A stretch of DNA of 5,513 nt, taken from assembly GCA_029881615.1 (NCBI GenBank), contig JAOUMF010000173.1, positions 1 to 5,513 of the forward strand, written 5' to 3'. Source of the stretch: Alphaproteobacteria bacterium (lineage in GTDB: Bacteria > Pseudomonadota > Alphaproteobacteria > UBA8366 > JADFVY01). Positions 1 to 5,513 of the stretch are shown in pieces. How positions within the stretch are numbered: position 1 is the first letter of the stretch; the number at the start of each line of letters is the position of its first letter. Position numbers and translations under genes: made by a program. Under the pieces are notes generated by a model. That model saw nothing but the letters and a program-made list of their open reading frames with translations, ran no database searches and was not told the origin of the DNA.

Positions 1-1133
1 CTGCTTTCCACCGAACCAAGGTCGAATTCCAGCGAATCGGTAAAGACCGGATCGGGCGTATCGGCATCGCGCCACATGCCCTGCGCCTTGGCATAGGCCT
101 CAACCAGGGCAACGCGTTCCGGGTCACGCCCGGTGAAGTTCAGGTAGCGGATGGCTTCCTCGTCGACCGGGAAGAAACCGCAGGTCGCGCCGTATTCCGG
201 CGCCATGTTCGCGATCGTCGCCTGGTCGGCGAGGCTGAGATGGTCGAGCCCGGGCCCGTAAAATTCCACGAACTTGCCGACCACGCCGTGGGCGCGCAGG
301 ATTTCGACGATGGTCAGCACCAGATCGGTGGCGGTGGTGCCCTCGGGCAACTCGCCGGTCAGCTTCATGCCGACGACTTCGGGGATCAGCATGGAGATCG
401 GCTGACCCAGCATCGCGGCCTCGGCCTCGATGCCGCCCACGCCCCAGCCCAGCACGGCAAGGCCGTTGACCATGGTGGTATGGCTGTCGGTGCCGACCAG
501 CGTGTCGGGGTAGGCGACCTCGCGCGTTCCGTCATCGCGGGTCCAGACGACCTGGGACAGATTTTCCAGATTGACCTGATGACAGATGCCGGTGCCCGGC
601 GGGACGACCCGGAAGTTATCGAATGCTTCCTGGCCCCAGCGCAGGAAGGAGTACCGTTCCTGGTTCCGCTTGAACTCGATCTCGACATTCTTGGCGAAGG
701 CGTCCTTGGTGCCCGAATTGTCGATCATCACCGAATGGTCGATGACCAGGTCGACCGGCGACAGCGGGTTGATCAGTTTCGGGTCGCCGCCCAGCGCCAC
801 CATCGCCTGGCGCATCGAGGCCAGATCGACAACCGCCGGCACGCCGGTCAGATCCTGCAGCAGAACGCGCGCCGGACGATAGGCGATTTCCTGGTCGCTA
901 CGGCGATTGACCTGCCAGGCCACCATCGCCTTGATGTCGTCCACCGTGACGGAACGCCCATCTTCGTAACGCAGCAGATTTTCCAGAAGCACCTTCAGTG
1001 AAACGGGCAGCCGGGAAATGTCGCCCAGTTGGGATTCCGCATCTTTCAGGCTGAAATAATCATATTCCCGGTTCCCCACCTTCAAGGTGCGGCGGGTCTT
1101 GAGGCTGTCTTGACCGAAAACGCTCACTGCCAT
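1..1133 (-). CDS. acnA: Aconitate hydratase, AcnA type (N-terminal 377 codons, cut by the window edge)
   Basis: Cytoplasmic [4Fe-4S] enzyme that interconverts citrate and isocitrate through cis-aconitate in the TCA and glyoxylate cycles. The minus-strand reading frame is open for 377 codons and leaves at position 1. Bacterial AcnA proteins are about 890-900 residues, so roughly 42% is visible. Family blocks seen: [18 protein letters not shown] (91-108), [17 protein letters not shown] (122-138), a [13 protein letters not shown] block (178-190), [12 protein letters not shown] (214-225) and [17 protein letters not shown] (229-245). By family alignment D132/H133, H185 and D216-S217-H218 match active-site residues of mitochondrial aconitase. 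The three cluster-binding cysteines lie beyond the edge. The ATG at 1133 is the first ATG in frame and gives the N-terminus [19 protein letters not shown]. An AGGGAG motif sits only 1 nt before it, so GTG codon 3 (1127) is a real alternative start. The neighbouring hydrolase is on the same strand 135 bp upstream. No frameshift is visible. Identification is very secure. Confidence 0.96.
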   Translation of the reverse strand, partial: MAVSVFGQDSLKTRRTLKVGNREYDYFSLKDAESQLGDISRLPVSLKVLLENLLRYEDGRSVTVDDIKAMVAWQVNRRSDQEIAYRPARVLLQDLTGVPAVVDLASMRQAMVALGGDPKLINPLSPVDLVIDHSVMIDNSGTKDAFAKNVEIEFKRNQERYSFLRWGQEAFDNFRVVPPGTGICHQVNLENLSQVVWTRDDGTREVAYPDTLVGTDSHTTMVNGLAVLGWGVGGIEAEAAMLGQPISMLIPEVVGMKLTGELPEGTTATDLVLTIVEILRAHGVVGKFVEFYGPGLDHLSLADQATIANMAPEYGATCGFFPVDEEAIRYLNFTGRDPERVALVEAYAKAQGMWRDADTPDPVFTDSLEFDLGSVES

Positions 1134-1134
1134 A

Positions 1135-1140
1135 CTCCCT
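1135..1140 (-). promoter_or_regulatory. Shine-Dalgarno motif before acnA
   Basis: The minus strand reads AGGGAG here, a strong match to the anti-SD target. It lies 1 nt from the ATG at 1133, which is unusually close, but 7 nt from the in-frame GTG at 1127, which is normal spacing. The site therefore bears on the start choice and mildly favours a protein two residues shorter (starting at V3). Confidence 0.6.
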
Positions 1141-1153
1141 GGAAATTCCCGAA

Positions 1154-1183
1154 TGCATAAGATTTGCGTCTGCCGCGTGCCAA
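1154..1183 (-). promoter_or_regulatory. Candidate sigma70-type promoter for acnA (proximal)
   Basis: The minus strand shows TTGGCA (1178-1183, 5 of 6 to TTGACA) and then, after 17-18 nt, TTATGC/TATGCA (1154-1160), a weak -10 hexamer. Transcription would start around 1147-1149, leaving a very short leader that still includes the AGGGAG motif. This is a visual match only; the weak -10 keeps confidence low. Confidence 0.3.
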
Positions 1184-1199
1184 GGCAAGGGCGAACGAG

Positions 1200-1226
1200 C
1201 GGGCGATGTATAAGACGGATCGCCCG
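1200..1226. promoter_or_regulatory. Perfect 8-bp inverted repeat upstream of acnA, possible operator
   Basis: CGGGCGAT (1200-1207) and ATCGCCCG (1219-1226) are exact inverted complements around an 11-nt centre. On the minus strand a candidate promoter overlaps it: TTCAAA (1230-1235), 17 nt, then TATACA (1207-1212), so the -10 lies in the centre and edge of the repeat. A dimeric regulator bound here would block that promoter. Alternatively it could fold in RNA read through from the upstream hydrolase. There is no U-run after it, so it is not a typical terminator. The regulator, if any, is unknown. Confidence 0.4.
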
Positions 1227-1242
1227 AAATTTGAAGACTAAA

Positions 1243-1259
1243 TTGTTGCGGCGCAACAA
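1243..1259. terminator. Short hairpin just after the hydrolase stop, weak terminator candidate
   Basis: TTGTTGC (1243-1249) and GCAACAA (1253-1259) form a perfect 7-bp stem with a 3-nt loop, 9 bp beyond the hydrolase stop codon. Read on the minus strand the stem is followed by only TTT before the sequence becomes mixed. On the plus strand a T6 run (1264-1269) follows after 4 nt. It could end or attenuate hydrolase transcription, but stem GC content is low and the minus-strand U-tract is poor, so read-through towards acnA is possible. Confidence 0.3.
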
Positions 1260-1268
1260 GATGTTTTT

Positions 1269-2099
1269 TCAGCACTGCTCCATGACAAACTTCGCGACTG
1301 CCGGCAGCACCCTGTCGGCGGCCTGAAAGTGAGGGATGTGGTTGCAGTCGGGAACCATCATCACGGTTGCCGGGCCGGACATGCCGTTGGCGATGGCGTT
1401 CACCTGTGCAACGGAACCGTATTCATCGCCCTCGCCCTGGATGATCAAGCCCGGGCAGGAAATGCCGGGCAGGGCCGCTTCCATGTTCCATGATGGGAAG
1501 GGGTCTGTCCGCCAACAATCCGCCCAGGCCGAAAACAGGGCGTCCGTCTTGTCCCCATGATATTTTGCCAACCGTTTCGGCAGGTCGGTTTCGCGCCAGG
1601 CAGCCACCGCCGACACGATACCGGCCAGCGTCACATCCTCGACGAAGACATGGGCGGCCTCGCTGACCAGGGCGCGCGCGCGATGGCGCGAAGCATATAG
1701 CAGCGCGATGGATCCGCCGTCCGAATGACCGACAAGGACAGGATCAGTCACATCGCACTCCGCCAGCACCCGGGGCAGCACATCGAAGGATTCACGGTCG
1801 AGGTAATCGGGTTCGCGCGGGCGCGCCAGGGGGCCGGACAGCCCATGCCCGTGCCGGTCATAGACCAGAGCGGGAAGGCCGGTCATGGCGACCAACCGTT
1901 CGGGGACATCCTTCCACATGGCGATGCAGCCCAGCGCTTCGTGCAGAAAGACCATTACCGGGGCGTCCACCGCGTTCCCGCCGGGCGGGTCAATTCGTCG
2001 CGCCGCGATGCGCCCTTCGGGCAGGTCGACGAAAATATCGCGTTTGGCGCAGTTTTGGGTATTGACGGGGCGGTAGTCCATGTTACGGGCAATTTGCAT
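1269..2099 (-). CDS. Alpha/beta hydrolase fold protein, substrate unknown
   Basis: A 276-residue predicted soluble hydrolase with no signal peptide or membrane segment. Order of parts: N-terminal strand (about 24-38, VDLPEGRIAARRI), oxyanion-hole region FLHEALG (51-57), YDRHGHGLS loop (80-88), nucleophile elbow VLVGHSDGGS (121-130) with Ser126, a helical cap around 150-210, acid-bearing QGEGDEYGS (221-229) with likely Asp225, and CNHIPHF (252-258) with likely His254. The complete triad supports an active esterase, lipase, thioesterase or C-C hydrolase, but the sequence does not say which. His-Glu replaces the commoner His-Gly at the oxyanion hole, as in a subset of the fold. The start at 2099 is the first ATG after an in-frame stop at 2181-2183; it has only AGG directly touching it as a ribosome site, and Met7 (2081) is an alternative. 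It lies upstream of acnA on the same strand and is divergent from the ligase operon. Family sure, function open. Confidence 0.88.
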   Translation of the reverse strand: MQIARNMDYRPVNTQNCAKRDIFVDLPEGRIAARRIDPPGGNAVDAPVMVFLHEALGCIAMWKDVPERLVAMTGLPALVYDRHGHGLSGPLARPREPDYLDRESFDVLPRVLAECDVTDPVLVGHSDGGSIALLYASRHRARALVSEAAHVFVEDVTLAGIVSAVAAWRETDLPKRLAKYHGDKTDALFSAWADCWRTDPFPSWNMEAALPGISCPGLIIQGEGDEYGSVAQVNAIANGMSGPATVMMVPDCNHIPHFQAADRVLPAVAKFVMEQC

Positions 2100-2173
2100 C
2101 CTGTGGTGGAAAAGCAGGGGGCGCGGCCTTCTGACGCTTGACCTCGGCCCGCGTAGCGTATACCAGACTCCAA

Positions 2174-2188
2174 CGTCTATTTAAGACG
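2174..2188. repeat. Short inverted repeat with AT-rich centre in the divergent region
   Basis: CGTCT (2174-2178) and AGACG (2184-2188) are inverted complements around ATTTA. This size and layout fit a half-site pair for a small dimeric regulator such as a TetR- or MarR-type protein, but 5-bp arms can arise by chance and no regulator gene is in view. The word TAAGACG at 2182-2188 also occurs at 1211-1217 inside the acnA upstream repeat. Confidence 0.25.
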
Positions 2189-2274
2189 CTAAAGATAAAA
2201 AAAAGGTCGCCACAGGGAGAAAACGAAGTGCTTTTCGGCACAATTTTACCTATCGATCACGAAACGGTCCGCCC

Positions 2275-2279
2275 GGGAG
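2275..2279 (+). promoter_or_regulatory. Shine-Dalgarno motif for the acyl-CoA ligase
   Basis: GGGAG lies 7 nt before the ATG at 2287, which is ideal spacing and supports that start for the first gene of the operon. Confidence 0.75.
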
Positions 2280-2286
2280 TGCGCGC

Positions 2287-4236
2287 ATGAGCGGCGCGGA
2301 CACCTTCCCCAAGCTGCTGCTGGAAAACGCCACGCGTATCGGCGGCCACCCGGCCAATCGTGAAAAAGACCTGGGTATCTGGCAGACCTGGAACTGGTCC
2401 CAGGTGGCCGACGAAGTTCGCGCCCTGGCTTGCGGCCTGGCGGCCTTGGGGTTCAAGCGCGGTGACAAGTTGATCATCGTCGGCGATAACCGGCCACAGC
2501 TTTATTGGGGAATGACTGCGGCCCAGGCCATCGGCGGCATACCGGTGCCGGTCTATCAGGACTCTGTGGCGAAGGAGATGGCCTTCGTGGTCGATCACGC
2601 CGAGGCGCGTTTCGCGCTGGTGGAAGATCAGGAACAGGTCGACAAACTGCTGGAAATCAGGGAAACCGTTCCGCGGCTTGAACAGATTATCTACAACGAT
2701 CCGCGCGGCCTGCGGAATTACGGGCAGGACTTCCTGAACAGCTATAAGGCGATCCAGGAAAAAGGCCGCGAATACGACCGGGCCAACCCGGATTTCTATG
2801 AAAAATCAGTGGCCGGCGGCAAGGGCGCGGATACCTCGGTGATGCTTTATACGTCGGGCACGACGGGCAACCCGAAGGGTGTGGTGCTGACCCATGAAAA
2901 TGTCATGCGCACCGCCCGCAACAATCAGATCATGGAAAACCTGACTGCGGACGACGAAATCCTCGCCTATCTGCCCATGGCCTGGGTCGGCGATCACATC
3001 TTCTCGTTCGGCCAGAACCATACGGCGGGTTTCTGCGTGAATTGCCCGGAATCGGGCGCTACCGTGATGCAGGATCTGCGCGATATCGGCCCCACCTACT
3101 TCTTCGCTCCGCCGCGCATTTTCGAAAATATCCTGACCAGCGTAATGGTACGGATGGAGGATGCGGCCCCGATCAAGCGCCGGCTGTTCCACTATTTCAT
3201 GGATCTGGCGCAACGCGTCGGTCCACGCATTCTGGACGGCAAGCCAGTTGCGGCAGGGGATCGGCTACTCTATGCGCTGGGCAGCATATTGGTCTATGGA
3301 CCGCTGAAGAACACGCTGGGGTTCAGCCGCATCCGGCTGGCCTATACCGCGGGCGAGGCGATCGGGCCGGATATTTTCGACTTTTTCCGCGCCTTGGGCA
3401 TCAACCTGAAACAGCTTTACGGCATGACCGAGGCCAGCGTGTTCATCACCGTGCAGCCGGATGGCCAGGTGGACCCGGAAACCGTCGGCGTCCCGGCACC
3501 GGAAGTCGAAGTAAAAATAGCCGACAATGGCGAAGTGCTGTTTCGCGGACCCGGCAGTTTTCAGGAATATTTTAAGGCTGCGGAGGCGACAGCCGAAACG
3601 AAAGACGCCGAGGGTTGGGTTCATACCGGTGATGCCGGGCTGTTCAACGAACTTGGCCACCTGAAGATCATCGATCGGGCGAAGGATGTCGGCAAGCTGA
3701 ATGACGGCACGCTGGTGGCGCCGAAATATATCGAGAACAAGCTGAAATTCTTTCCCAACATCAAGGAAGCTGTCGCCTTCGGCAATGGCCGCGATTACGT
3801 CGCCGCCTTCGTCAATATCGATCTGGTGGCCATGGGTAACTGGGCGGAGCGCCACAACATCGCCTATGCCAGCTACCAGGAACTGGCCGCGCACCCGGAC
3901 GTTCTGGAGATCGCGCGACAGCATGTGGAACAGGTCAACCAGGACCTTGCGCAAGACCCCAATCTGGGCGGATCGCAGATCAAGCGATTCCTGATTCTGC
4001 ACAAGGAACTGGATGCCGACGATGGCGAACTGACGCGTACCCGCAAGGTACGCCGGAACTTCATCGCCGAGCGCTATGCGGAACTGATCGAGGCGCTCTA
4101 TTCCGGCCAGGAAGAGTGTCACGTAGAGACGGAAGTTACCTTCGAGGATGGCCGCAAGGGCGTAATCGCGGCGGACCTGAAAATCGTTAATGCCGAGATC
4201 TTTCCGGTCGCGGCGGAATTAAAAAAGGCGAGCTGA
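2287..4236 (+). CDS. Long-chain-type acyl-CoA ligase (AMP-forming), first gene of a Liv-type transporter operon
   Basis: A 649-residue adenylate-forming enzyme that should activate a carboxylic acid with ATP to an acyl-AMP and transfer it to CoA. Motifs in order: phosphate-binding loop YTSGTTGNPKG (188-198), the Y-G-M-T-E adenine-site motif (378-382), the ribose-binding aspartate in GWVHTGDAG (D449), the hinge IIDRAKD (461-467), and a C-terminal catalytic-lysine candidate in LTRTRKVRR (K587). Length and motif style match the long-chain acyl-CoA synthetase group (FAA1/COG1022-like) more than short-chain acetyl-CoA synthetases. After the lysine lies a tail of about 60 residues ending in an EDGRKGVIAADLKI block, a trait I associate with ligases found beside Liv transporter genes. 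No membrane segment is seen, so it acts in the cytoplasm. The start has a good SD. Nine bp separate its stop from the transporter ATPase gene, so co-transcription is very likely. Substrate is not determinable: fatty, branched or aromatic acids are all possible. Confidence 0.93.
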   Translation: MSGADTFPKLLLENATRIGGHPANREKDLGIWQTWNWSQVADEVRALACGLAALGFKRGDKLIIVGDNRPQLYWGMTAAQAIGGIPVPVYQDSVAKEMAFVVDHAEARFALVEDQEQVDKLLEIRETVPRLEQIIYNDPRGLRNYGQDFLNSYKAIQEKGREYDRANPDFYEKSVAGGKGADTSVMLYTSGTTGNPKGVVLTHENVMRTARNNQIMENLTADDEILAYLPMAWVGDHIFSFGQNHTAGFCVNCPESGATVMQDLRDIGPTYFFAPPRIFENILTSVMVRMEDAAPIKRRLFHYFMDLAQRVGPRILDGKPVAAGDRLLYALGSILVYGPLKNTLGFSRIRLAYTAGEAIGPDIFDFFRALGINLKQLYGMTEASVFITVQPDGQVDPETVGVPAPEVEVKIADNGEVLFRGPGSFQEYFKAAEATAETKDAEGWVHTGDAGLFNELGHLKIIDRAKDVGKLNDGTLVAPKYIENKLKFFPNIKEAVAFGNGRDYVAAFVNIDLVAMGNWAERHNIAYASYQELAAHPDVLEIARQHVEQVNQDLAQDPNLGGSQIKRFLILHKELDADDGELTRTRKVRRNFIAERYAELIEALYSGQEECHVETEVTFEDGRKGVIAADLKIVNAEIFPVAAELKKAS

Positions 4237-4245
4237 GACTCACCC

Positions 4246-5052
4246 ATGACGCAACAAGCAAGAGTAATTGGCGATACCCTGCTGAAGGTCGAAAGTATCA
4301 GCCTGGGCTTCGGCGGCGTGCAGGCGCTCAGCAACATCAGTTTCGATATCAAGAAGCACGAAATTCGCGCGATCATCGGCCCGAACGGCGCCGGCAAGAC
4401 ATCGATGCTGAACGTCATCAACGGCTTCTATCACCCGCAGGAAGGCGCCATCACCTTCAAGGGCGAAGTCCGCCGTGCCATGCGACCGCATGAGGCGGCC
4501 AAGCAAGGAATTGCACGGACCTTCCAGAATGTGGCCCTGTTCAAGGGCATGTCGACGCTGGACAACATCATGACCGGCCGCAATCTGCGCATGAGCAAGA
4601 ATATTTTCTGGCAGATGCTTTATCTCGGCCCGGCGCGGCGCGAGGAAATGGAACACCGCCAACGCGTCGAGGAAATCATCGACTTCCTGGAAATCCAGGC
4701 GATCCGGCGCACACCGGTCGGCCGCCTGCCCTATGGTCTGCAAAAGCGGGTCGAACTGGCCCGGGCGCTGGCGATGGAGCCCGAGTTGCTGCTGCTCGAT
4801 GAGCCCATGGCCGGCATGAATGTCGAGGAAAAGGAAGACATGTGCCGCTTCATCCTCGACGTGAACGAGCAGTTCGGCACGACCATCGCGCTGATCGAGC
4901 ATGACATGGGCGTGGTGATGGATATTTCGGACCGCGTGGTGGTGCTGGATTACGGCCGCAAGCTGGCCGACGGCACGCCCGACGAGGTGCGCGGCAACCA
5001 GGATGTGATCGACGCCTATCTCGGCGTTCCCCACGACGAGGGCGATGGGTGA
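4246..5052 (+). CDS. livG: Branched-chain-amino-acid-type ABC transporter ATP-binding protein (LivG family)
   Basis: A 268-residue nucleotide-binding subunit that powers import through a LivHM-like permease pair at the inner membrane. Seen: Walker A GPNGAGKTS (45-53), Q-loop TFQN with Q94, a signature region LPYGLQKR (161-168), Walker B LLLLDEP with D185/E186, D-loop MAGMN (188-192) and switch histidine in LIEHD (H219). The C-terminal DAYLG (about 256-260) is typical of the LivG tail, and the length fits LivG (about 255-270) better than the shorter LivF. The signature differs from the E. coli LivG style LAYGQQ. The start at 4246 has only weak SD-like sequence, so it is probably translated by coupling to the ligase 9 bp upstream. 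Its TGA overlaps the ATG of the permease by one base. The subfamily is sure; the imported substrate is not, because HAAT-family transporters also carry amides, urea and aromatic acids. Confidence 0.94.
   Translation: MTQQARVIGDTLLKVESISLGFGGVQALSNISFDIKKHEIRAIIGPNGAGKTSMLNVINGFYHPQEGAITFKGEVRRAMRPHEAAKQGIARTFQNVALFKGMSTLDNIMTGRNLRMSKNIFWQMLYLGPARREEMEHRQRVEEIIDFLEIQAIRRTPVGRLPYGLQKRVELARALAMEPELLLLDEPMAGMNVEEKEDMCRFILDVNEQFGTTIALIEHDMGVVMDISDRVVVLDYGRKLADGTPDEVRGNQDVIDAYLGVPHDEGDG
5038..5042 (+). promoter_or_regulatory. Shine-Dalgarno motif for the livH-like gene
   Basis: GAGGG inside the end of the ATPase gene lies 9 nt before the ATG at 5052. Together with the TGATG stop/start overlap it supports that start and translational coupling. 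Confidence 0.6.
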
Positions 5053-5513
5053 TGAGCGATACCTTATTATATTTCATCGAGGTCACCATCGGCGGTTTGC
5101 TGGCCGGGGTGATGTATTCCCTGGTCGCCCTGGGTTTCGTGTTGATCTTCAAGGCCTCCGGTATCTTTAATTTCGCCCAGGGCGTAATGGCGCTGTTCGC
5201 CGCCCTCACCCTTGTCGGGCTGATGGAAAAGCTGGGCGTTCCGGCCTGGGTCGCGATTATCATGACCGTGGGCGTCATGATCCTGCTGGCCTGGCTGATC
5301 GAGCGCATGGTGCTGCAGCACCTGGTCAACCAGGACCCCATTATCCTGTTCATGGCGACGATCGGCCTTGCTTATGTTCTCGAAGGTATCGGCGACCTGA
5401 TGTGGGGATCGGACGTCAAGCGCCTCGATGTCGGCCTGCCCGACGGCGCCGTGGACTGGCTTTACGATTTCAATATCTATGTCACCAAGCTGGAACTCGT
5501 GGCGGCCGCCACC
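5052..5513 (+). CDS. livH: Branched-chain-amino-acid-type ABC transporter permease (LivH family), N-terminal 154 codons
   Basis: Inner-membrane permease subunit, open to the window end. LivH proteins are about 285-310 residues, so about half is present. Translated N-terminus: MSDTLLYFIEVTIGGLLAGV. Hydrophobic segments fall near 7-33, 44-58, 64-84 and 96-112. The block ALGFVLIFKASGIFNFAQG (26-44) matches the LivH hallmark in which a first helix is followed by a G-x-x-N-F-A-x-G turn, and FMATIGLAYVLEG (100-112) matches the conserved ATIG helix. It begins within the stop codon of the ATPase gene (TGATG) and has its own SD. It would pair with a LivM-like permease and with the adjacent ATPase; a periplasmic binding protein would deliver the ligand. 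Those partners should follow downstream but are not visible. Family assignment is secure; the gene symbol refers to the family rather than proven leucine transport. Confidence 0.93.
   Translation, partial: MSDTLLYFIEVTIGGLLAGVMYSLVALGFVLIFKASGIFNFAQGVMALFAALTLVGLMEKLGVPAWVAIIMTVGVMILLAWLIERMVLQHLVNQDPIILFMATIGLAYVLEGIGDLMWGSDVKRLDVGLPDGAVDWLYDFNIYVTKLELVAAAT

Larger units (their letters stand above)
2100..2286. promoter_or_regulatory. Divergent intergenic control region between hydrolase and ligase operon
   Basis: This 187-bp region must hold promoters for both directions. It is markedly more A/T-rich in 2165-2210 than the flanking genes and contains an A8 run (2197-2204). A possible plus-strand promoter is TTGACC (2138-2143), 15 nt, TATACC (2159-2164); the spacing is short. 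The palindrome GTATAC (2158-2163) could also serve as a -10 (TATACG) for the leftward hydrolase, but no good -35 is seen for it. No strong promoter could be assigned close to the ligase, and I see no open reading frame with gene-like features here. Confidence 0.4.

Noticed and set aside
240..1001. 253-codon open frame on the plus strand opposite acnA
   Set aside because: It lies wholly antisense to the highly conserved aconitase frame, is rich in His/Gln/Asp/Gly as expected from the reverse of GC3-biased codons, and has no ribosome site or recognisable domain.
1725..2141. 138-codon plus-strand frame opposite the hydrolase
   Set aside because: It overlaps the catalytic-core coding region of the hydrolase and shows the same antisense composition artefact.
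2197..2204. A8 run as the U-tract of a leftward terminator
   Set aside because: No stable GC-rich stem precedes it on the minus strand and no leftward gene ends there; it is more likely part of the AT-rich promoter region.
2222..2240. GTGC-TTTTCG-GCAC small stem in the ligase leader as a riboswitch
   Set aside because: Only a 4-bp stem, with no supporting helices or conserved core; too small to claim an RNA element.
2232..2251. Possible sigma54 promoter (GGCAC element) before the ligase
   Set aside because: GG is followed at the required 10-nt distance by CC instead of GC and the TTGC block is missing, so the key dinucleotides do not fit.
3265..4122. 285-codon minus-strand frame inside the ligase gene
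   Set aside because: Antisense to well-conserved adenylation motifs; no start signal, no domain and no context.
4240..5034. 264-codon minus-strand frame covering nearly all of the LivG-like gene
   Set aside because: The plus strand carries all ABC ATPase motifs. The antisense frame is stop-free because of codon bias and gives a His/Asp/Ala-rich sequence with no family features.

Overview
The window is GC-rich chromosomal DNA (roughly 60% by eye, with a strong G/C preference at third codon positions) that looks like an alphaproteobacterium, probably of the Rhodospirillales type. That assignment rests on protein resemblance and on an acyl-CoA ligase placed directly before branched-chain-amino-acid-type ABC transporter genes; it is an inference, not a proof. 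There are no tRNA or rRNA genes, insertion sequences, CRISPR repeats or prophage signs. All five genes look intact where visible; the two end genes are cut only by the window edges.

Left part, minus strand: positions 1-1133 hold the N-terminal 377 codons of an AcnA-type aconitase (TCA cycle), running off the left edge. Upstream of it, 1134-1268 is a 135-bp spacer with candidate promoter elements, a perfect 8-bp inverted repeat (1200-1226) and a small hairpin (1243-1259). Next, 1269-2099 encodes an alpha/beta hydrolase of unknown substrate with a readable Ser-Asp-His triad.

Middle: 2100-2286 is a 187-bp divergent intergenic region carrying control signals for the hydrolase (leftwards) and for the plus-strand operon (rightwards).

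Right part, plus strand: a compact operon starts at 2287. It encodes a 649-residue long-chain-type acyl-CoA ligase, then 9 bp later a LivG-type ABC ATPase, then with a 1-bp stop/start overlap a LivH-type permease that runs off the right edge. The second permease, periplasmic binding protein and second ATPase normally needed are not in view and are expected downstream. The arrangement suggests that a carboxylic acid is imported by a Liv-family (HAAT) transporter and then trapped as its CoA thioester by the ligase. The substrate cannot be read from the sequence.

I did not find a convincing undescribed system. The points most worth a second look are the ligase-transporter pairing, the inverted repeat over a candidate acnA promoter, the ambiguous acnA start codon, and the unusual ABC signature of the LivG-like ATPase.
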